41,314 bases of DNA from contig CACXGE010000074.1 of assembly GCA_902767135.1 (NCBI GenBank), forward strand, positions 1 to 41,314, written 5' to 3'. Made by a program: the position numbers and the translations under genes. Within the stretch, counting starts at the first letter, position 1. Every line of letters begins with the position of its first letter. This DNA comes from an uncultured Lachnospiraceae bacterium (GTDB lineage Bacteria > Bacillota > Clostridia > Lachnospirales > Lachnospiraceae). Shown here piece by piece: positions 1 through 8,397 of the stretch. The notes beneath the pieces are model-generated. The model was not told the origin of the DNA. It made no database searches and was given only the letters and a program-made list of their open reading frames with translations.

Positions 1-25
1 GCGCCAAATCTCTGATTTGTGTGCA
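1..25. repeat. 25-bp direct repeat, left copy
   Basis: The first 25 bases are identical to the last 25 bases of the window. The unit contains a small hairpin (AAATC-TCT-GATTT). The sequence after it here differs from what precedes the right-hand copy, so the full repeat may be longer and cut at different points by the window ends. This fits a dispersed intergenic repeat; a circular molecule is less likely given the chromosomal gene content. Confidence 0.75.
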
Positions 26-36
26 TCAGCTTTACG

Positions 37-87
37 AAACTTCCATGGAATACATTTATAGTGGTCTCAATTTTGAGACGGAAGTTT
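37..87. repeat. Nested intergenic hairpin
   Basis: An outer pair of arms (AAACTTCC at 37-44 and GGAAGTTT at 80-87) encloses an inner palindrome (GTCTCAA-TT-TTGAGAC, 64-79). It lies downstream of the minus-strand fliB gene and directly beside the palindrome at 88-121. Function is unknown; it could be part of a structured 3' end or of the dispersed repeat that begins at base 1. Confidence 0.5.
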
Positions 88-121
88 GGTAATAGTTCAA
101 CCAATAGGCTAAACTGTTACC
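88..121. repeat. GTAACAGTTTAGCC-type palindrome, imperfect copy
   Basis: Two 15-base arms (88-102 and 107-121) are complementary apart from three positions. The right arm shares the 14-mer GGCTAAACTGTTAC with the perfect palindrome at 5109-5139. It lies about 25 bases beyond the fliB stop codon, so it could serve as the 3' hairpin of that gene, but the repeated sequence suggests a dispersed element. Confidence 0.55.
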
Positions 122-145
122 ACTTTTTTCATTCACTATGATACA

Positions 146-1291
146 TTACGTCCATATACAACACAATAATGGTTCTAATTTATACTCTTCTTCATACCCA
201 ATCAAAACTTCCAGCTCTTCTAAGTTAGGGTCAGAATGTTCCAATTCTCTTGCATAGCGATGTACAATTTCAATTTGTCTTTCTTTTGTAAATTCTCCTT
301 TGTTGATAAAATCTGCCAAGGCCAGTGTATGTAATAACAATACATTCACCAGGGCAAACCTTACCTTATCGTATGCCCTCTTGTCATAAACTGCCCCAGT
401 AAAATATCCAAAAATGTAGTAAATCAAAATCTGCTCATACTGCAATTCATATTCCGGATATGCCTTGTGAAATTCCTTCTTTTTCTCTATATACTCCTGC
501 TCTGACAATGCAAAAACCGTTTTCTCACATTCCTTTAGGTAGGAGGGCCACAAATCATTTAACACCTCCATGCGGTACATATTCCGAAAGATCTTGTGAA
601 GAGTTTCCACAGCCTCGTAAGTGCTTCCCTCATACTCTTCAAATTTTGTCTCTGCCTTTTTCAGAAACCTTTCTGTTTCATATCGGCATAGCAAATCATC
701 TATAGCAAAGAGTTTTCTTTCGTCTATACGATTCTGTAAATCATGGCAGCAGGCTAATATCAAAGACATTCTAAGCTCTAAAGACAATTCTCGTCTTTGC
801 AATGTGGTGATGAGAAAATCCCGGATTTCCAACAGCTTGGTAAATAAAAACAAATCAAACTCTTCATATTCTTCCTCACGGCTTTCTCTTTCCTTGGTCT
901 TATATACTACCTTCCTTGTATTATTTACAATCATTCTGGCGGCCTCAGGACAGGACAAAGAAAGTGAGATTTCTCTTAGATTTTCAAATTCTTCCACATG
1001 CCTTGGGTACCTCCTGCAGGTTTTACACAGCATCTTAGGCCCTGCTTCCGCATATAAATCGCACAGATTTTCCTCATTTAAAAAGGCACACCTTCCCTTT
1101 ATCTGTTCAAAGGATTTTTCCTTTTTGTCAATGCAGTTGTGGAGTCGGTTCTTTAGTTTACCCTGATACTTTTTGTACTTTTCCATAGACTGATCATCAA
1201 TATAGATTCCCCATCCCGCACAGCAGGTGTCTTCGCACTTCCCTGCAATACAGGAAAATTTATTATAGTAGTCCGGATATGTGTATTCCAA
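146..1291 (-). CDS. fliB: Flagellin lysine-N-methylase (FliB family)
   Basis: FliB-family enzymes are linked to methylation of surface lysines on flagellin. The 381-residue product has the family's cysteine-rich N-terminus: a CxxxxCxxxCC cluster at residues 14-24 (C14, C19, C23, C24) following a PDYY segment, then further cysteines near C53, C68, C77, C89, C92 and C114 that could bind an Fe-S cluster. The rest is helical and charged. The start is TTG at 1291, preceded by GGAGATG; the ATG in between is in another frame, and the N-terminal sequence fits the family, so TTG is preferred. It follows the HAD gene by 39 bases and is probably cotranscribed with it. No flagellar gene lies in the window, so its target here is not certain; it may act on another cell protein. 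Confidence 0.85.
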   Translation of the reverse strand: MEYTYPDYYNKFSCIAGKCEDTCCAGWGIYIDDQSMEKYKKYQGKLKNRLHNCIDKKEKSFEQIKGRCAFLNEENLCDLYAEAGPKMLCKTCRRYPRHVEEFENLREISLSLSCPEAARMIVNNTRKVVYKTKERESREEEYEEFDLFLFTKLLEIRDFLITTLQRRELSLELRMSLILACCHDLQNRIDERKLFAIDDLLCRYETERFLKKAETKFEEYEGSTYEAVETLHKIFRNMYRMEVLNDLWPSYLKECEKTVFALSEQEYIEKKKEFHKAYPEYELQYEQILIYYIFGYFTGAVYDKRAYDKVRFALVNVLLLHTLALADFINKGEFTKERQIEIVHRYARELEHSDPNLEELEVLIGYEEEYKLEPLLCCIWT

Positions 1292-1330
1292 TTTCTTTTC
1301 ATCTCCTGTTCTATTACTTTAATCAAACCT

Positions 1331-2101
1331 TTACCATTCTAGTTTATTAACTTCATTTAAAAGTTCATCCGAAAACACCTTCCCATGCAATGTCTTTACA
1401 TGACTGCAATCGTTGAATTCCTGTTCGAGATTCGGTGGGCAGAATCCATAATCTGCTTTTCTAATCATAGGCACATCAAATTTAGAATCCCCTGCAGCCA
1501 CCGTGACAATATCTTTCTCACCTTTTTCCTCCAGCCATTTCTTCAGACGAAGCATGGCATCTCCCTTGTTCAATATCCTTGGAAACACGAGAATTTTAAC
1601 TCCATTGGAGTCAATATACACCTTATCTTCATCTAGCGATTCCTTCAGGCGCTCTATGGTCTCCTCAGGCTTTTCGCTTTTGGTAAACACAAACAAATCA
1701 TCTACCTTACGAATTTCATAGGTTAAATGGGCATCCCCCTTCAAAATCTCCATGGCCCTCTCTAATTCCCCTTCTGCGTCTGCAATCAGTTCCTTACTTT
1801 TCGCAAACCATTCTTCATCAAAGCTTCCGTGATTCCACAAAATCCCTCCATTAGACATAAGTGCATAGGGAATTTTTGTGTTATCTCCAAGATGTATCCT
1901 CTCAAACTGTTTTTTTGACCTGGTGGTCAGGGGAATAATATTACATTTCTTTGAGAGCATTTCTAATTTCTGGTGAGATGTTCTTGTCATGTAGGATAAT
2001 TCCCTACCATCCATCTCCTCCACCAAAACCTTGTCCTGTCCAATCTCTCTTCGATAGGAATAGATTATCGTATTGTCCAAATCAGTGAAAAAGTGTATCA
2101 T
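1331..2101 (-). CDS. HAD-superfamily (Cof/IIB-like) phosphatase
   Basis: A 256-residue cytosolic haloacid-dehalogenase hydrolase. The motif I aspartates are in TDLDNT (D7, D9), the second motif is TTRS near residue 60, and motif IV is GDSKFDVPM near residue 206; the region between fits a type IIB cap. Such enzymes dephosphorylate small phosphorylated metabolites; the substrate cannot be read from sequence. HAD phosphatases recur in bacterial Ter stress loci, where comparative genomics has proposed a biosynthetic module, so this gene probably belongs functionally to the TerD/TelA/YceG cluster upstream. The start is ATG at 2101, behind AGGAGGAAAT. The gene lies about 95 bases after the Ca2+ ATPase and 39 bases before fliB, on the same strand. 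Confidence 0.8.
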   Translation of the reverse strand: MIHFFTDLDNTIIYSYRREIGQDKVLVEEMDGRELSYMTRTSHQKLEMLSKKCNIIPLTTRSKKQFERIHLGDNTKIPYALMSNGGILWNHGSFDEEWFAKSKELIADAEGELERAMEILKGDAHLTYEIRKVDDLFVFTKSEKPEETIERLKESLDEDKVYIDSNGVKILVFPRILNKGDAMLRLKKWLEEKGEKDIVTVAAGDSKFDVPMIRKADYGFCPPNLEQEFNDCSHVKTLHGKVFSDELLNEVNKLEW

Positions 2102-2196
2102 ATTTCCTCCTTCTCTTCATATGGAAATCACCAGACCGTTGGGCCTGGTGAAATCTCAGTTTTATTCTTATGAAATTATCAATTATAATTATTTTA

Positions 2197-4881
2197 CTAT
2201 TTTTTGATTAACTTCATCACAAACTTACGGATTAAGTCAACCGGATACATAGTAAGTGCCATAAGAAGCACTACTGCCCATCCTCTCAGGCCGAAACGTT
2301 CACAGCTGAACACATCACCGATAATACCACCAATGGAAACCAATGCTACCTGAACCAACATGATAATCAGCCATACATGGATAAAGGTCTTGTTTTCTGA
2401 GATATGTTCAAAAATGTTTGGACCATCACTTCTTACGTTAAATGCATTCACCATAAATGCAAATACGAACATTGCAAAGAATCCAGTATAGAACTGTGCT
2501 TCTGTGTTAAAGAAGGTTGAGAAGTAAGATGTCTGCCAGTCTGCAAGACCTGTGGCACTTGTTGGAAGCTTAAACCATAAAATAGAAAGTGCGGTTAACC
2601 ATCCCCCCATCACTCCAATCTGGGCTGCCATAGGCGCACTGATAATGCTCTCATCTCTGCGTCTTGGCTTTTCTCTCATATATTTCTCTAATGCCGGTTC
2701 CCCTGCAAACATAATGGATGCCAAGGAGTCCATACACAGGTTAATCCATAATAAATGTGTTACCTTTAACGGTGAACCAATTCCAACAAACGGTGCAATA
2801 GCTGAAACAAGTACTGCCGCTACATTGATTACCAACTGCATTTTACAGAATTTTAAGATGTTAGTATATAAGGTTCTACCGTACCAGATAGCGTTCTTGA
2901 TAGAATTAAAGTTGTCATCCAAAATAACCAACTTACCTGCTTCCTTTGCGACATCCGTACCGCTACCCATAGCAAAACCGACATCTGCTCTCTTTAATGC
3001 CGGGCTGTCATTTACACCGTCACCAGTCATACCCACTACTAAGTTAAGCTCCTGACAAATCTTGACCATACGGCTCTTGTCTGTTGGAAGTGCTCTCGAG
3101 ATAACTCGAATCTTTGAAATAATCTTCTTTACTTCATCATCTGACATTTCATTTAACTCTGCCGAAGTAATTGCCATATCTTCTCCTTCATGGAAAAGAC
3201 CTGCCTCTTTTGCAATGGCAACTGCTGTTTCCTTACGGTCACCGGTAATCATAACCACCTGGATACCAGCCTTCTGCACCTCAATAATAGCTTCTCTGGC
3301 TTCCGGACGCACATCATCACGAATACCTACCAATCCAACCAAAACCACATCATCATTAATCTGGCTTTCTGTCATCTTAGAATCACTGTAACCAAAGGCA
3401 AGCACACGCATAGCACGGTTAGCCAGCTCATCAATCTTGACGTTTAATTTCTTCTCATCTAAATCTACAATATTTCCATTTTCATCCAAGTACTTCTTTG
3501 CCTTGGTAACAATTCGCTCCGGAGCACCTTTATAATAAGTCCTTCCCATAGACTCAATATATGCCTGTGAGAATTTATTCGCAGAATTAAATTCCTGAAC
3601 CTCTGTTACAGTGTACTTATCATTTCCCTGTAATGAGGCAAAGGTTTCCTCACCTAAAAACTTAAGAAGAGCCTTATCTGTCATATTACCACCAACTACG
3701 TTGTGGGTATTGTCAAACATAGCTCCGGTATTCTTTCCAATACATAAATCCAGGTTTTCCTTGATTGCTTTTGCCCCACTACCTGAGTTGATATCATGCA
3801 CCTTTGCAGAACCATCAAAGAATTCCACTACCTCTAACTGTCCCTTGGTAATGGTTCCGGTCTTATCACTAAATAAAATATTTAAAGAACCAGCAGTCTC
3901 AATACCGATGGACTTTCGAACCAAAACATTTACCTTGTACAATTTACCAGTATTTTGCATCAGCACAAGGGCGATAACTAACGGAAGTCCTTCCGGCACT
4001 GCACACACAATAATTGTGATAGCTACTGCCACAGCTTCCATCACTCTTTTTAATACAATAATCCATCCCTGATCCATAAATGCTGTCACAGATCCTGCCT
4101 GATGGATATACAAAAAGAAATATGCCATGGCAATCACAATGGCACCCACATAACCAAACACAGAAATCTGGTGGGCTAATTTATTTAACTTCACCTTCAA
4201 TGGAGAATCCGGCTCTTTATCCTCCATATCCTTTGCCATTTTACCCATCATGGTAGCTTCACCAACACGCTGGATAACCATGTGACCTTCGCCGTCTAAG
4301 ACGGTAGCTGCTCGAAATAAGCTGTGTGCATCTACAAAGGTATCACCTGTAATATTTTCCGGAATTGTAAATCCCTCTTCACATGGTGTCTTCTTACATT
4401 CCTCAGCTTCACCGTTTAATGCTGAGTTGTCAACAGAAACCCTTCCATCGATTAAAACTCCATCTGCCAGAATCTTGTCTCCTGACTGCAATACTACTAA
4501 GTCACCTACTACTAAGTCATCCACTTCCACCATAGTAACCACGCCGTTACGGATTACCTTGGCACTGTCCTTTTTCTGTGATTCCTTTAATTTTCTGTAG
4601 GCTTCGTCATTGGCAACTCCGGTTTTTGCCGATACAAAATTCACAATGAGAATCGCCAGTATGGTACCTACCGGTTCATACCAGTCACTGTTTCCGGTAA
4701 AAAACATAATCAACATAATTACAGCAATAACACAAAGCACCTTGATCATTGGATCCTGGAACCCTTCCATAAACTGCTGGAAAAATGTTTGGGGTTCCGC
4801 TTCTTTGATCATATTGGAACCATTTTTCTTACGGCTTTCTTCTACCTGGGTATCCGTCAAGCCTGTGTACGGTTTTTTCAT
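2197..4881 (-). CDS. P-type Ca2+-transporting ATPase (PMCA-like, P2B)
   Basis: An 894-residue membrane pump that would export Ca2+ using ATP. Visible motifs in order: N-terminal cation-ATPase domain, two membrane helices (about 47-90), actuator domain, PEGLP at 296-300 in M4, the phosphorylation motif SDKTGT (D339), the hinge motif MTGDGVNDSPAL, and M6 WINLCMDSLA with the Asn and Asp expected of a P2B pump. The canonical actuator loop TGES is NGEA here (156-159); the catalytic Glu is kept. Length is typical of bacterial Ca2+ ATPases. In many Firmicute ter loci a TerC membrane protein accompanies TerD; here a Ca2+ pump occupies that place, which fits the Ca2+ binding reported for TerD. The start is ATG at 4881 with AAGGAG 12 bases upstream, slightly long. 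The gene is separated from terD by two hairpins and is probably a separate unit. Confidence 0.92.
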   Translation of the reverse strand: MKKPYTGLTDTQVEESRKKNGSNMIKEAEPQTFFQQFMEGFQDPMIKVLCVIAVIMLIMFFTGNSDWYEPVGTILAILIVNFVSAKTGVANDEAYRKLKESQKKDSAKVIRNGVVTMVEVDDLVVGDLVVLQSGDKILADGVLIDGRVSVDNSALNGEAEECKKTPCEEGFTIPENITGDTFVDAHSLFRAATVLDGEGHMVIQRVGEATMMGKMAKDMEDKEPDSPLKVKLNKLAHQISVFGYVGAIVIAMAYFFLYIHQAGSVTAFMDQGWIIVLKRVMEAVAVAITIIVCAVPEGLPLVIALVLMQNTGKLYKVNVLVRKSIGIETAGSLNILFSDKTGTITKGQLEVVEFFDGSAKVHDINSGSGAKAIKENLDLCIGKNTGAMFDNTHNVVGGNMTDKALLKFLGEETFASLQGNDKYTVTEVQEFNSANKFSQAYIESMGRTYYKGAPERIVTKAKKYLDENGNIVDLDEKKLNVKIDELANRAMRVLAFGYSDSKMTESQINDDVVLVGLVGIRDDVRPEAREAIIEVQKAGIQVVMITGDRKETAVAIAKEAGLFHEGEDMAITSAELNEMSDDEVKKIISKIRVISRALPTDKSRMVKICQELNLVVGMTGDGVNDSPALKRADVGFAMGSGTDVAKEAGKLVILDDNFNSIKNAIWYGRTLYTNILKFCKMQLVINVAAVLVSAIAPFVGIGSPLKVTHLLWINLCMDSLASIMFAGEPALEKYMREKPRRRDESIISAPMAAQIGVMGGWLTALSILWFKLPTSATGLADWQTSYFSTFFNTEAQFYTGFFAMFVFAFMVNAFNVRSDGPNIFEHISENKTFIHVWLIIMLVQVALVSIGGIIGDVFSCERFGLRGWAVVLLMALTMYPVDLIRKFVMKLIKK

Positions 4882-4923
4882 AATACAAAAAATCTCCTTT
4901 TTTCTTTTTTATAGCAAAATCGA

Positions 4924-4941
4924 GGGAATGGTTATATTCCC
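4924..4941. promoter_or_regulatory. Inverted repeat in the Ca2+-ATPase leader
   Basis: GGGAAT and ATTCCC form 6-base perfect arms around a 6-base spacer, about 45 bases upstream of the ATPase start codon. It could be a small operator or a leader hairpin. No convincing -35/-10 pair was found beside it, so the call is tentative. Confidence 0.3.
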
Positions 4942-5018
4942 ATTGCACAAAGACAAGGTATATAAACCATCCCCCAATTTCATCACATAATAACTCTGTT
5001 CTATCGTAACAGTTCAGT

Positions 5019-5073
5019 CAGGTCTGCGCATTTACTGCGCTGACCGTGCGAAAATGTGAATTTAACAGAAATC
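5019..5073. repeat. 55-bp dispersed element, copy 1
   Basis: This 55-base stretch matches 11349-11403 at 52 of 55 positions. It contains a GCGCA-TTTA-CTGCGC-like short hairpin. Both copies sit immediately beyond a terminator-like hairpin at the 3' side of a minus-strand gene, in the same orientation, so the element may be a conserved transcript trailer or an intergenic mobile repeat. Confidence 0.8.
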
Positions 5074-5107
5074 GGGCAATTTTGCATGCGTAAGCATTGC
5101 CCGATTT
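5069..5107 (-). terminator. Hairpin terminator after the terD genes
   Basis: Perfect 12-base arms (AAATCGGGCAAT at 5069-5080 and ATTGCCCGATTT at 5096-5107) flank a 15-base loop. Read on the minus strand it follows the last terD gene and precedes the Ca2+ ATPase. The T-run after it is weak, so partial read-through is possible. Confidence 0.6.
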
Positions 5108-5108
5108 G

Positions 5109-5139
5109 GTAACAGTTTAGCCTATGGCTAAACTGTTAC
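5109..5139. repeat. GTAACAGTTTAGCC palindrome, perfect copy
   Basis: Arms GTAACAGTTTAGCC and GGCTAAACTGTTAC are perfectly complementary over 14 bases around TAT. It begins 3 bases beyond the terD stop codon. An imperfect copy lies at 88-121, and a half-site-like GTAACAGTTCAG is at 5007-5018. Confidence 0.7.
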
Positions 5140-5142
5140 GTT

Positions 5143-5736
5143 TTATCTGAACTGCATAGACAATTCATTTAATCCTGGATCTGTTGTCCCCTGTCCCACA
5201 GCATTGAATTTCCACTCTCCATTATGGCGGTATACTTCACCAAAAATCATGGAAGTCATTCCGTTATAATTATCTGTCAGATTATATCTGCACAGTTCCT
5301 GATTGGTCTTTTGGTCAACCACTCGGCAGAATGCATTCTGAACCATTCCAAAGTGCTGATGTCTCTGTACGGCCTGATAAATATTTACGACAATTACCAG
5401 ACGGTCATATTGAGCAGGGACAGCATTTAAATCAATCATAATCTGCTCATCATCACCATCTCCGGCACCTGTTAAATTGTCTCCCATATGCTGAATTGCA
5501 CCAGAATGATGTCTTAGATTCCCAAAATACACGGTATCTTCTGCCGGTGACACTAATTTCCCATTCTGAAGGCAAAATACGGATGCATCACAGTCAATTG
5601 CCTGACTTGGCTTAAAAGAAAAAATTCCCCCAGCTCTCTTTGCCTCGTCCCAGCCTAAGCCTACCATGATACGGCTCAGCCCTGCATTATCCTTTGTCAA
5701 ACTGATTTTCTGACCTTTTTGTAAACTTACTGCCAT
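5143..5736 (-). CDS. terD: TerD-family protein, divergent third paralogue
   Basis: A 197-residue TerD-domain protein, a small cytosolic beta-sandwich family that binds Ca2+ and is tied to tellurite, phage and envelope stress. The family signature remains in parts: GLGWD near residue 27, YFGNLRHHSGA, a [15 protein letters not shown] acidic block, and [14 protein letters not shown] near the C-terminus. The region that is FDLDAS in the two upstream paralogues is rewritten here (only IDCDAS remains) and carries an insertion, and the C-terminal AALC tail is replaced by a different end. Loss of part of the acidic motif may alter Ca2+ binding. ATG at 5736 follows GGGGGAG, and the gene lies 16 bases after the second terD copy, so the three are one operon. 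TerD, TerE, TerZ and TerX cannot be separated by eye. Confidence 0.88.
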   Translation of the reverse strand: MAVSLQKGQKISLTKDNAGLSRIMVGLGWDEAKRAGGIFSFKPSQAIDCDASVFCLQNGKLVSPAEDTVYFGNLRHHSGAIQHMGDNLTGAGDGDDEQIMIDLNAVPAQYDRLVIVVNIYQAVQRHQHFGMVQNAFCRVVDQKTNQELCRYNLTDNYNGMTSMIFGEVYRHNGEWKFNAVGQGTTDPGLNELSMQFR

Positions 5737-5752
5737 TTTATTCTCCCCCTGA

Positions 5753-6334
5753 TTAACCTACTTCTACTCCGTATGTTCCACAAAGTGCTGCCAATCCCCC
5801 CTGGAATCCAGAACCGATGGCATTAAACTTCCACTCTCCATTGTGCTTATATAATTCACCAAATACCGCTGCTGTCTCAATAGAGAAATCTTCTCCTAAA
5901 TCATAACGAAGCATTTCTTCATTCTTCACTTCATCTACGATACGAACAAACGCATTGCTTACCTGTCCAAAATTCTGATGTCTTGCCTCTGCCTCGTAAA
6001 TGGTTACTGCGAATACAATCTTGGTAATCTCTGCCGGAATCTTAGAAAGCTCAATCTTGATTACCTCATCATCCCCTTCACCGACTCCGGTTCTGTTGTC
6101 TCCTAAATGTTCCACTGAACCTGATGGATGCTTTAAGTTACCAAAGAAGATAAAGTCCTCCTGCTTTGTAACTTTTCCGTTATCCCCCACCATAAATGCA
6201 ACGGAATCCAAGTCAAAATCTCCGCCGGTATCAAACTGGTTAATATCCCAGCCAATTCCTACGATAATTTTTGATAATCCTTCATTGTCCTTTGTCAGAC
6301 TTACTTTCTGACCCTTTGTTAAACAAACTCCCAT
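5753..6334 (-). CDS. terD: TerD-family stress protein, second paralogue
   Basis: A 193-residue TerD-domain protein with the full signature: GIGWD near residue 27, FDLDS around 40-44, [14 protein letters not shown], and [13 protein letters not shown], the acidic stretches that contribute to Ca2+ binding in the family. The C-terminus [19 protein letters not shown] is nearly identical to that of the first copy, which suggests tandem duplication. It lies 70 bases downstream of the first copy and 16 bases upstream of the third. ATG at 6334 is preceded by AAGGAG. TerD proteins are proposed to act with TelA, TerC and YceG-type partners in a stress complex at the inner membrane; no enzymatic activity is claimed for this protein. 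Confidence 0.92.
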   Translation of the reverse strand: MGVCLTKGQKVSLTKDNEGLSKIIVGIGWDINQFDTGGDFDLDSVAFMVGDNGKVTKQEDFIFFGNLKHPSGSVEHLGDNRTGVGEGDDEVIKIELSKIPAEITKIVFAVTIYEAEARHQNFGQVSNAFVRIVDEVKNEEMLRYDLGEDFSIETAAVFGELYKHNGEWKFNAIGSGFQGGLAALCGTYGVEVG

Positions 6335-6404
6335 GTTTCATTCTCCTTTTTATTTTTTTATGATATTAATGATATGAGGGGCAAGTATTTTTTGATCCTT
6401 ATAT

Positions 6405-6986
6405 CTATGCCACATTCACTCCATAGTTTCTGCAAAGTGCTGCCAGTCCTCCCGCAAATCCGGAACCAATGGCATTGAATTTCCACTCTCCATTGTGTCT
6501 GTATAACTCTCCAACCACAACGGCTGTCTCGATGGAGAAATCCTCTCCTAAGTCATAACGGATAATTTCTGTATTGGTTGTTTCATCCACAATACGGATA
6601 AACGCATTGCTTACCTGACCAAAGTTCTGACGTCTCTGTTCTGCTTCATAAATGGTTACAGTAAAAGCAACCTTATCAATATTGGCAGGAACCTTAGAAA
6701 GGTCTACCAGGATCTGCTCGTCATCTCCATCTCCCTCACCGGTTAAGTTGTCTCCCTGATGCTCTACAGCTCCACTTGCATGCTTCAGATTTCCATAGAA
6801 TACAAAATCGCTGTCTGCCGGCACATGTCCGTCAGACCCTATTAAAAACGCTGAAGCATCTAAGTCAAAATCTGCACCACCATCATATTTATTGGTGTCC
6901 CATCCAAGACCAACCATAATTTTCTTTAAAGATGGATTTCCTTTGGTTAAATCAACTTTTTGTCCTTTTTGTAAATTAATTGCCAT
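6405..6986 (-). CDS. terD: TerD-family stress protein, first paralogue
   Basis: A 193-residue TerD-domain protein, the first of three tandem copies. It keeps all family hallmarks: GLGWDTN near residue 27, FDLDASAFL around 40-48, [29 protein letters not shown] and [19 protein letters not shown]. The acidic residues are those expected to bind Ca2+. ATG at 6986 follows AAGGAGAG, and a consensus-like sigma-A promoter lies about 57-85 bases upstream, so the triplet can be made independently of telA. Relatives in B. subtilis (YceC, YceD, YceE) are induced by envelope stress; no matching ECF-type promoter was recognised here. Confidence 0.93.
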   Translation of the reverse strand: MAINLQKGQKVDLTKGNPSLKKIMVGLGWDTNKYDGGADFDLDASAFLIGSDGHVPADSDFVFYGNLKHASGAVEHQGDNLTGEGDGDDEQILVDLSKVPANIDKVAFTVTIYEAEQRRQNFGQVSNAFIRIVDETTNTEIIRYDLGEDFSIETAVVVGELYRHNGEWKFNAIGSGFAGGLAALCRNYGVNVA

Positions 6987-7042
6987 TCTACTCTCTCCTT
7001 TTTATTATCTGCCATTTTTATTTTTTTTTAACTATTCTTAAT

Positions 7043-7071
7043 ATTATATTGCGAAAAAAATATCTTTTCAA
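7043..7071 (-). promoter_or_regulatory. Sigma-A promoter of the terD operon
   Basis: On the minus strand TTGAAA (7066-7071) and a perfect TATAAT (7043-7048) are separated by exactly 17 bases. It lies about 57 bases upstream of the first terD start codon. This is the best housekeeping-type promoter seen in the window apart from that of the ssp-like operon. Confidence 0.7.
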
Positions 7072-7125
7072 TGTTATTTTGGTACTATTTCCTTACTGTA
7101 CACAAGTATCCTGTGCACAGCAAGG

Positions 7126-7170
7126 ATTTCAGCCCATTTAAAATGCATCTACCATGCATGGGGCTGAAAT
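7126..7170 (-). terminator. Hairpin downstream of telA
   Basis: Perfect 10-base arms ATTTCAGCCC (7126-7135) and GGGCTGAAAT (7161-7170) enclose a loop with a further ATGCAT pairing. It follows telA on the minus strand. There is no clear T-run, so it may be an imperfect terminator or a processing hairpin between telA and the terD genes. Confidence 0.5.
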
Positions 7171-7197
7171 TTCGCATAATATCATTCTTGGCACATT

Positions 7198-7218
7198 GCT
7201 TAACAACAAGTGTTAAGC
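7198..7218. other. Small hairpin after telA
   Basis: Perfect 8-base arms GCTTAACA and TGTTAAGC flank ACAAG, 20 bases beyond the telA stop codon. With the larger hairpin at 7126-7170 it makes a structured 3' end. Its role is unknown. Confidence 0.45.
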
Positions 7219-7237
7219 TTGCGTCTGTACCATAACA

Positions 7238-8395
7238 CTATGACATATTGGTGTGGAACATTTCATTAAACTCGGTTTTAATCTGATTTAATCTGGCTTG
7301 ATCTTCCACCCGTTTCCTGCTTGCCTCTTCCTGGATTGCCTTGGTTTCCTGGATTCCTGTCACAATAGTTCTCCAGGTTGTCTCTAAGGTTTCCATCTGA
7401 ATGGAGCTGCCCGAAGCCAACTGGGTGGTAAGCTTAGATGCCTCCACAGTATTCTGTGCATTTTTGATTAACATTTCGTTGGTTCTCTGATCTAAAGCCT
7501 CCATAGCCTGTGCCTGGATTCTCTGGCGCTTTAACAAAATTGCCTGAGACAATGCCTGTTTGAATACCGGCAAGGTAATAATGAAGGCTGAATTAATCTT
7601 TCTCACCAGATTATAATTGCTAAACTCCATGGTCTTTAGCATTGGAATGGATTGTAGTGCCACATTCTCCGCAATTCGTAAATCCTGGGTTCTCTGCTCC
7701 AGCATTTGTTTTGCCTGCTCTAATGTGGTAATTTCAAACTGTAAGGAATTATCCCCAGTGGTTGCCAGCTCCTGTCTTTTTTGCTCCAGGTAAGCATCAA
7801 TTTCCCCTATGCCCTGTTCTCCGGCTAAAATATACTTTACCAGTTCATTATAGTATTGGGTGTTGGTCTGGAACATATTACTTAACTTCTTATTCGATTC
7901 CTTAATTTCACCTTCGTACTGTTTTAACTGGACGTAAATTTTATCCACTTCTTCTCCCATAGTATGGTATTTGTTCAGAATTTTGTCTAACTGCTTCTTA
8001 GCATTGTTGAATAATTTTTCAAAGAATCCCGGCTGTTCCTTTAGTTCCTTCATATCAAATTTATCCATAATCTTTGCCAGCAATTCCAACATTTCTCCAG
8101 AATCGTTTATCTGGTTCATATTCATACTGTTCAACACAGCATCCGAACATTTTGAAATTTCTTCCGCCACATCGGCACCAAAGGTGACTATGGTATCTAG
8201 ATTGTAAATATCAATCTTGCTTGCCAAAGCATCCACTTCCTTGGAATTGGTTAATTCCTTGGTCATCTTTGCCCTTTCCGCCTGAATGTCATACTGCTCC
8301 ACCGGTGCAATCTCTGTAGCAGTCTCCGTTGCAGCAGGTATTGCTACCGTCGGATTGACTGTAGTGGTTGGTTTTTTTGTGAAATCAATTGCCAT
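7238..8395 (-). CDS. telA: TelA/KlaA-like toxic-anion resistance protein
   Basis: A 385-residue, mostly helical cytosolic protein of the TelA family (B. subtilis YceH is the relative in the yce operon). After a low-complexity Pro/Thr/Ala N-terminus of about 30 residues the sequence is rich in heptads and Gln/Glu/Lys, with the family-type segment ending NVALQSIPMLKTM (about 245-260) followed by ALSQAILLKRQRIQAQAM. The biochemical role is unknown; the family is linked to tellurite and cell-envelope stress and travels with TerD and YceG. ATG at 8395 uses the AGGAGGAGATAG that overlaps the yceG stop codon, leaving a 2-base gap, so the two are translated from one transcript. The name refers to the family and does not prove tellurite resistance here. 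Confidence 0.88.
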   Translation of the reverse strand: MAIDFTKKPTTTVNPTVAIPAATETATEIAPVEQYDIQAERAKMTKELTNSKEVDALASKIDIYNLDTIVTFGADVAEEISKCSDAVLNSMNMNQINDSGEMLELLAKIMDKFDMKELKEQPGFFEKLFNNAKKQLDKILNKYHTMGEEVDKIYVQLKQYEGEIKESNKKLSNMFQTNTQYYNELVKYILAGEQGIGEIDAYLEQKRQELATTGDNSLQFEITTLEQAKQMLEQRTQDLRIAENVALQSIPMLKTMEFSNYNLVRKINSAFIITLPVFKQALSQAILLKRQRIQAQAMEALDQRTNEMLIKNAQNTVEASKLTTQLASGSSIQMETLETTWRTIVTGIQETKAIQEEASRKRVEDQARLNQIKTEFNEMFHTNMS

Positions 8396-8397
8396 TT

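Noticed and set aside
7238..8395. Tellurite resistance as the main function of the ter genes
   Set aside because: The name is historical; TerD, TelA and YceG proteins in Firmicutes are tied to wider envelope and metal stress, and nothing in the sequence shows tellurite handling.
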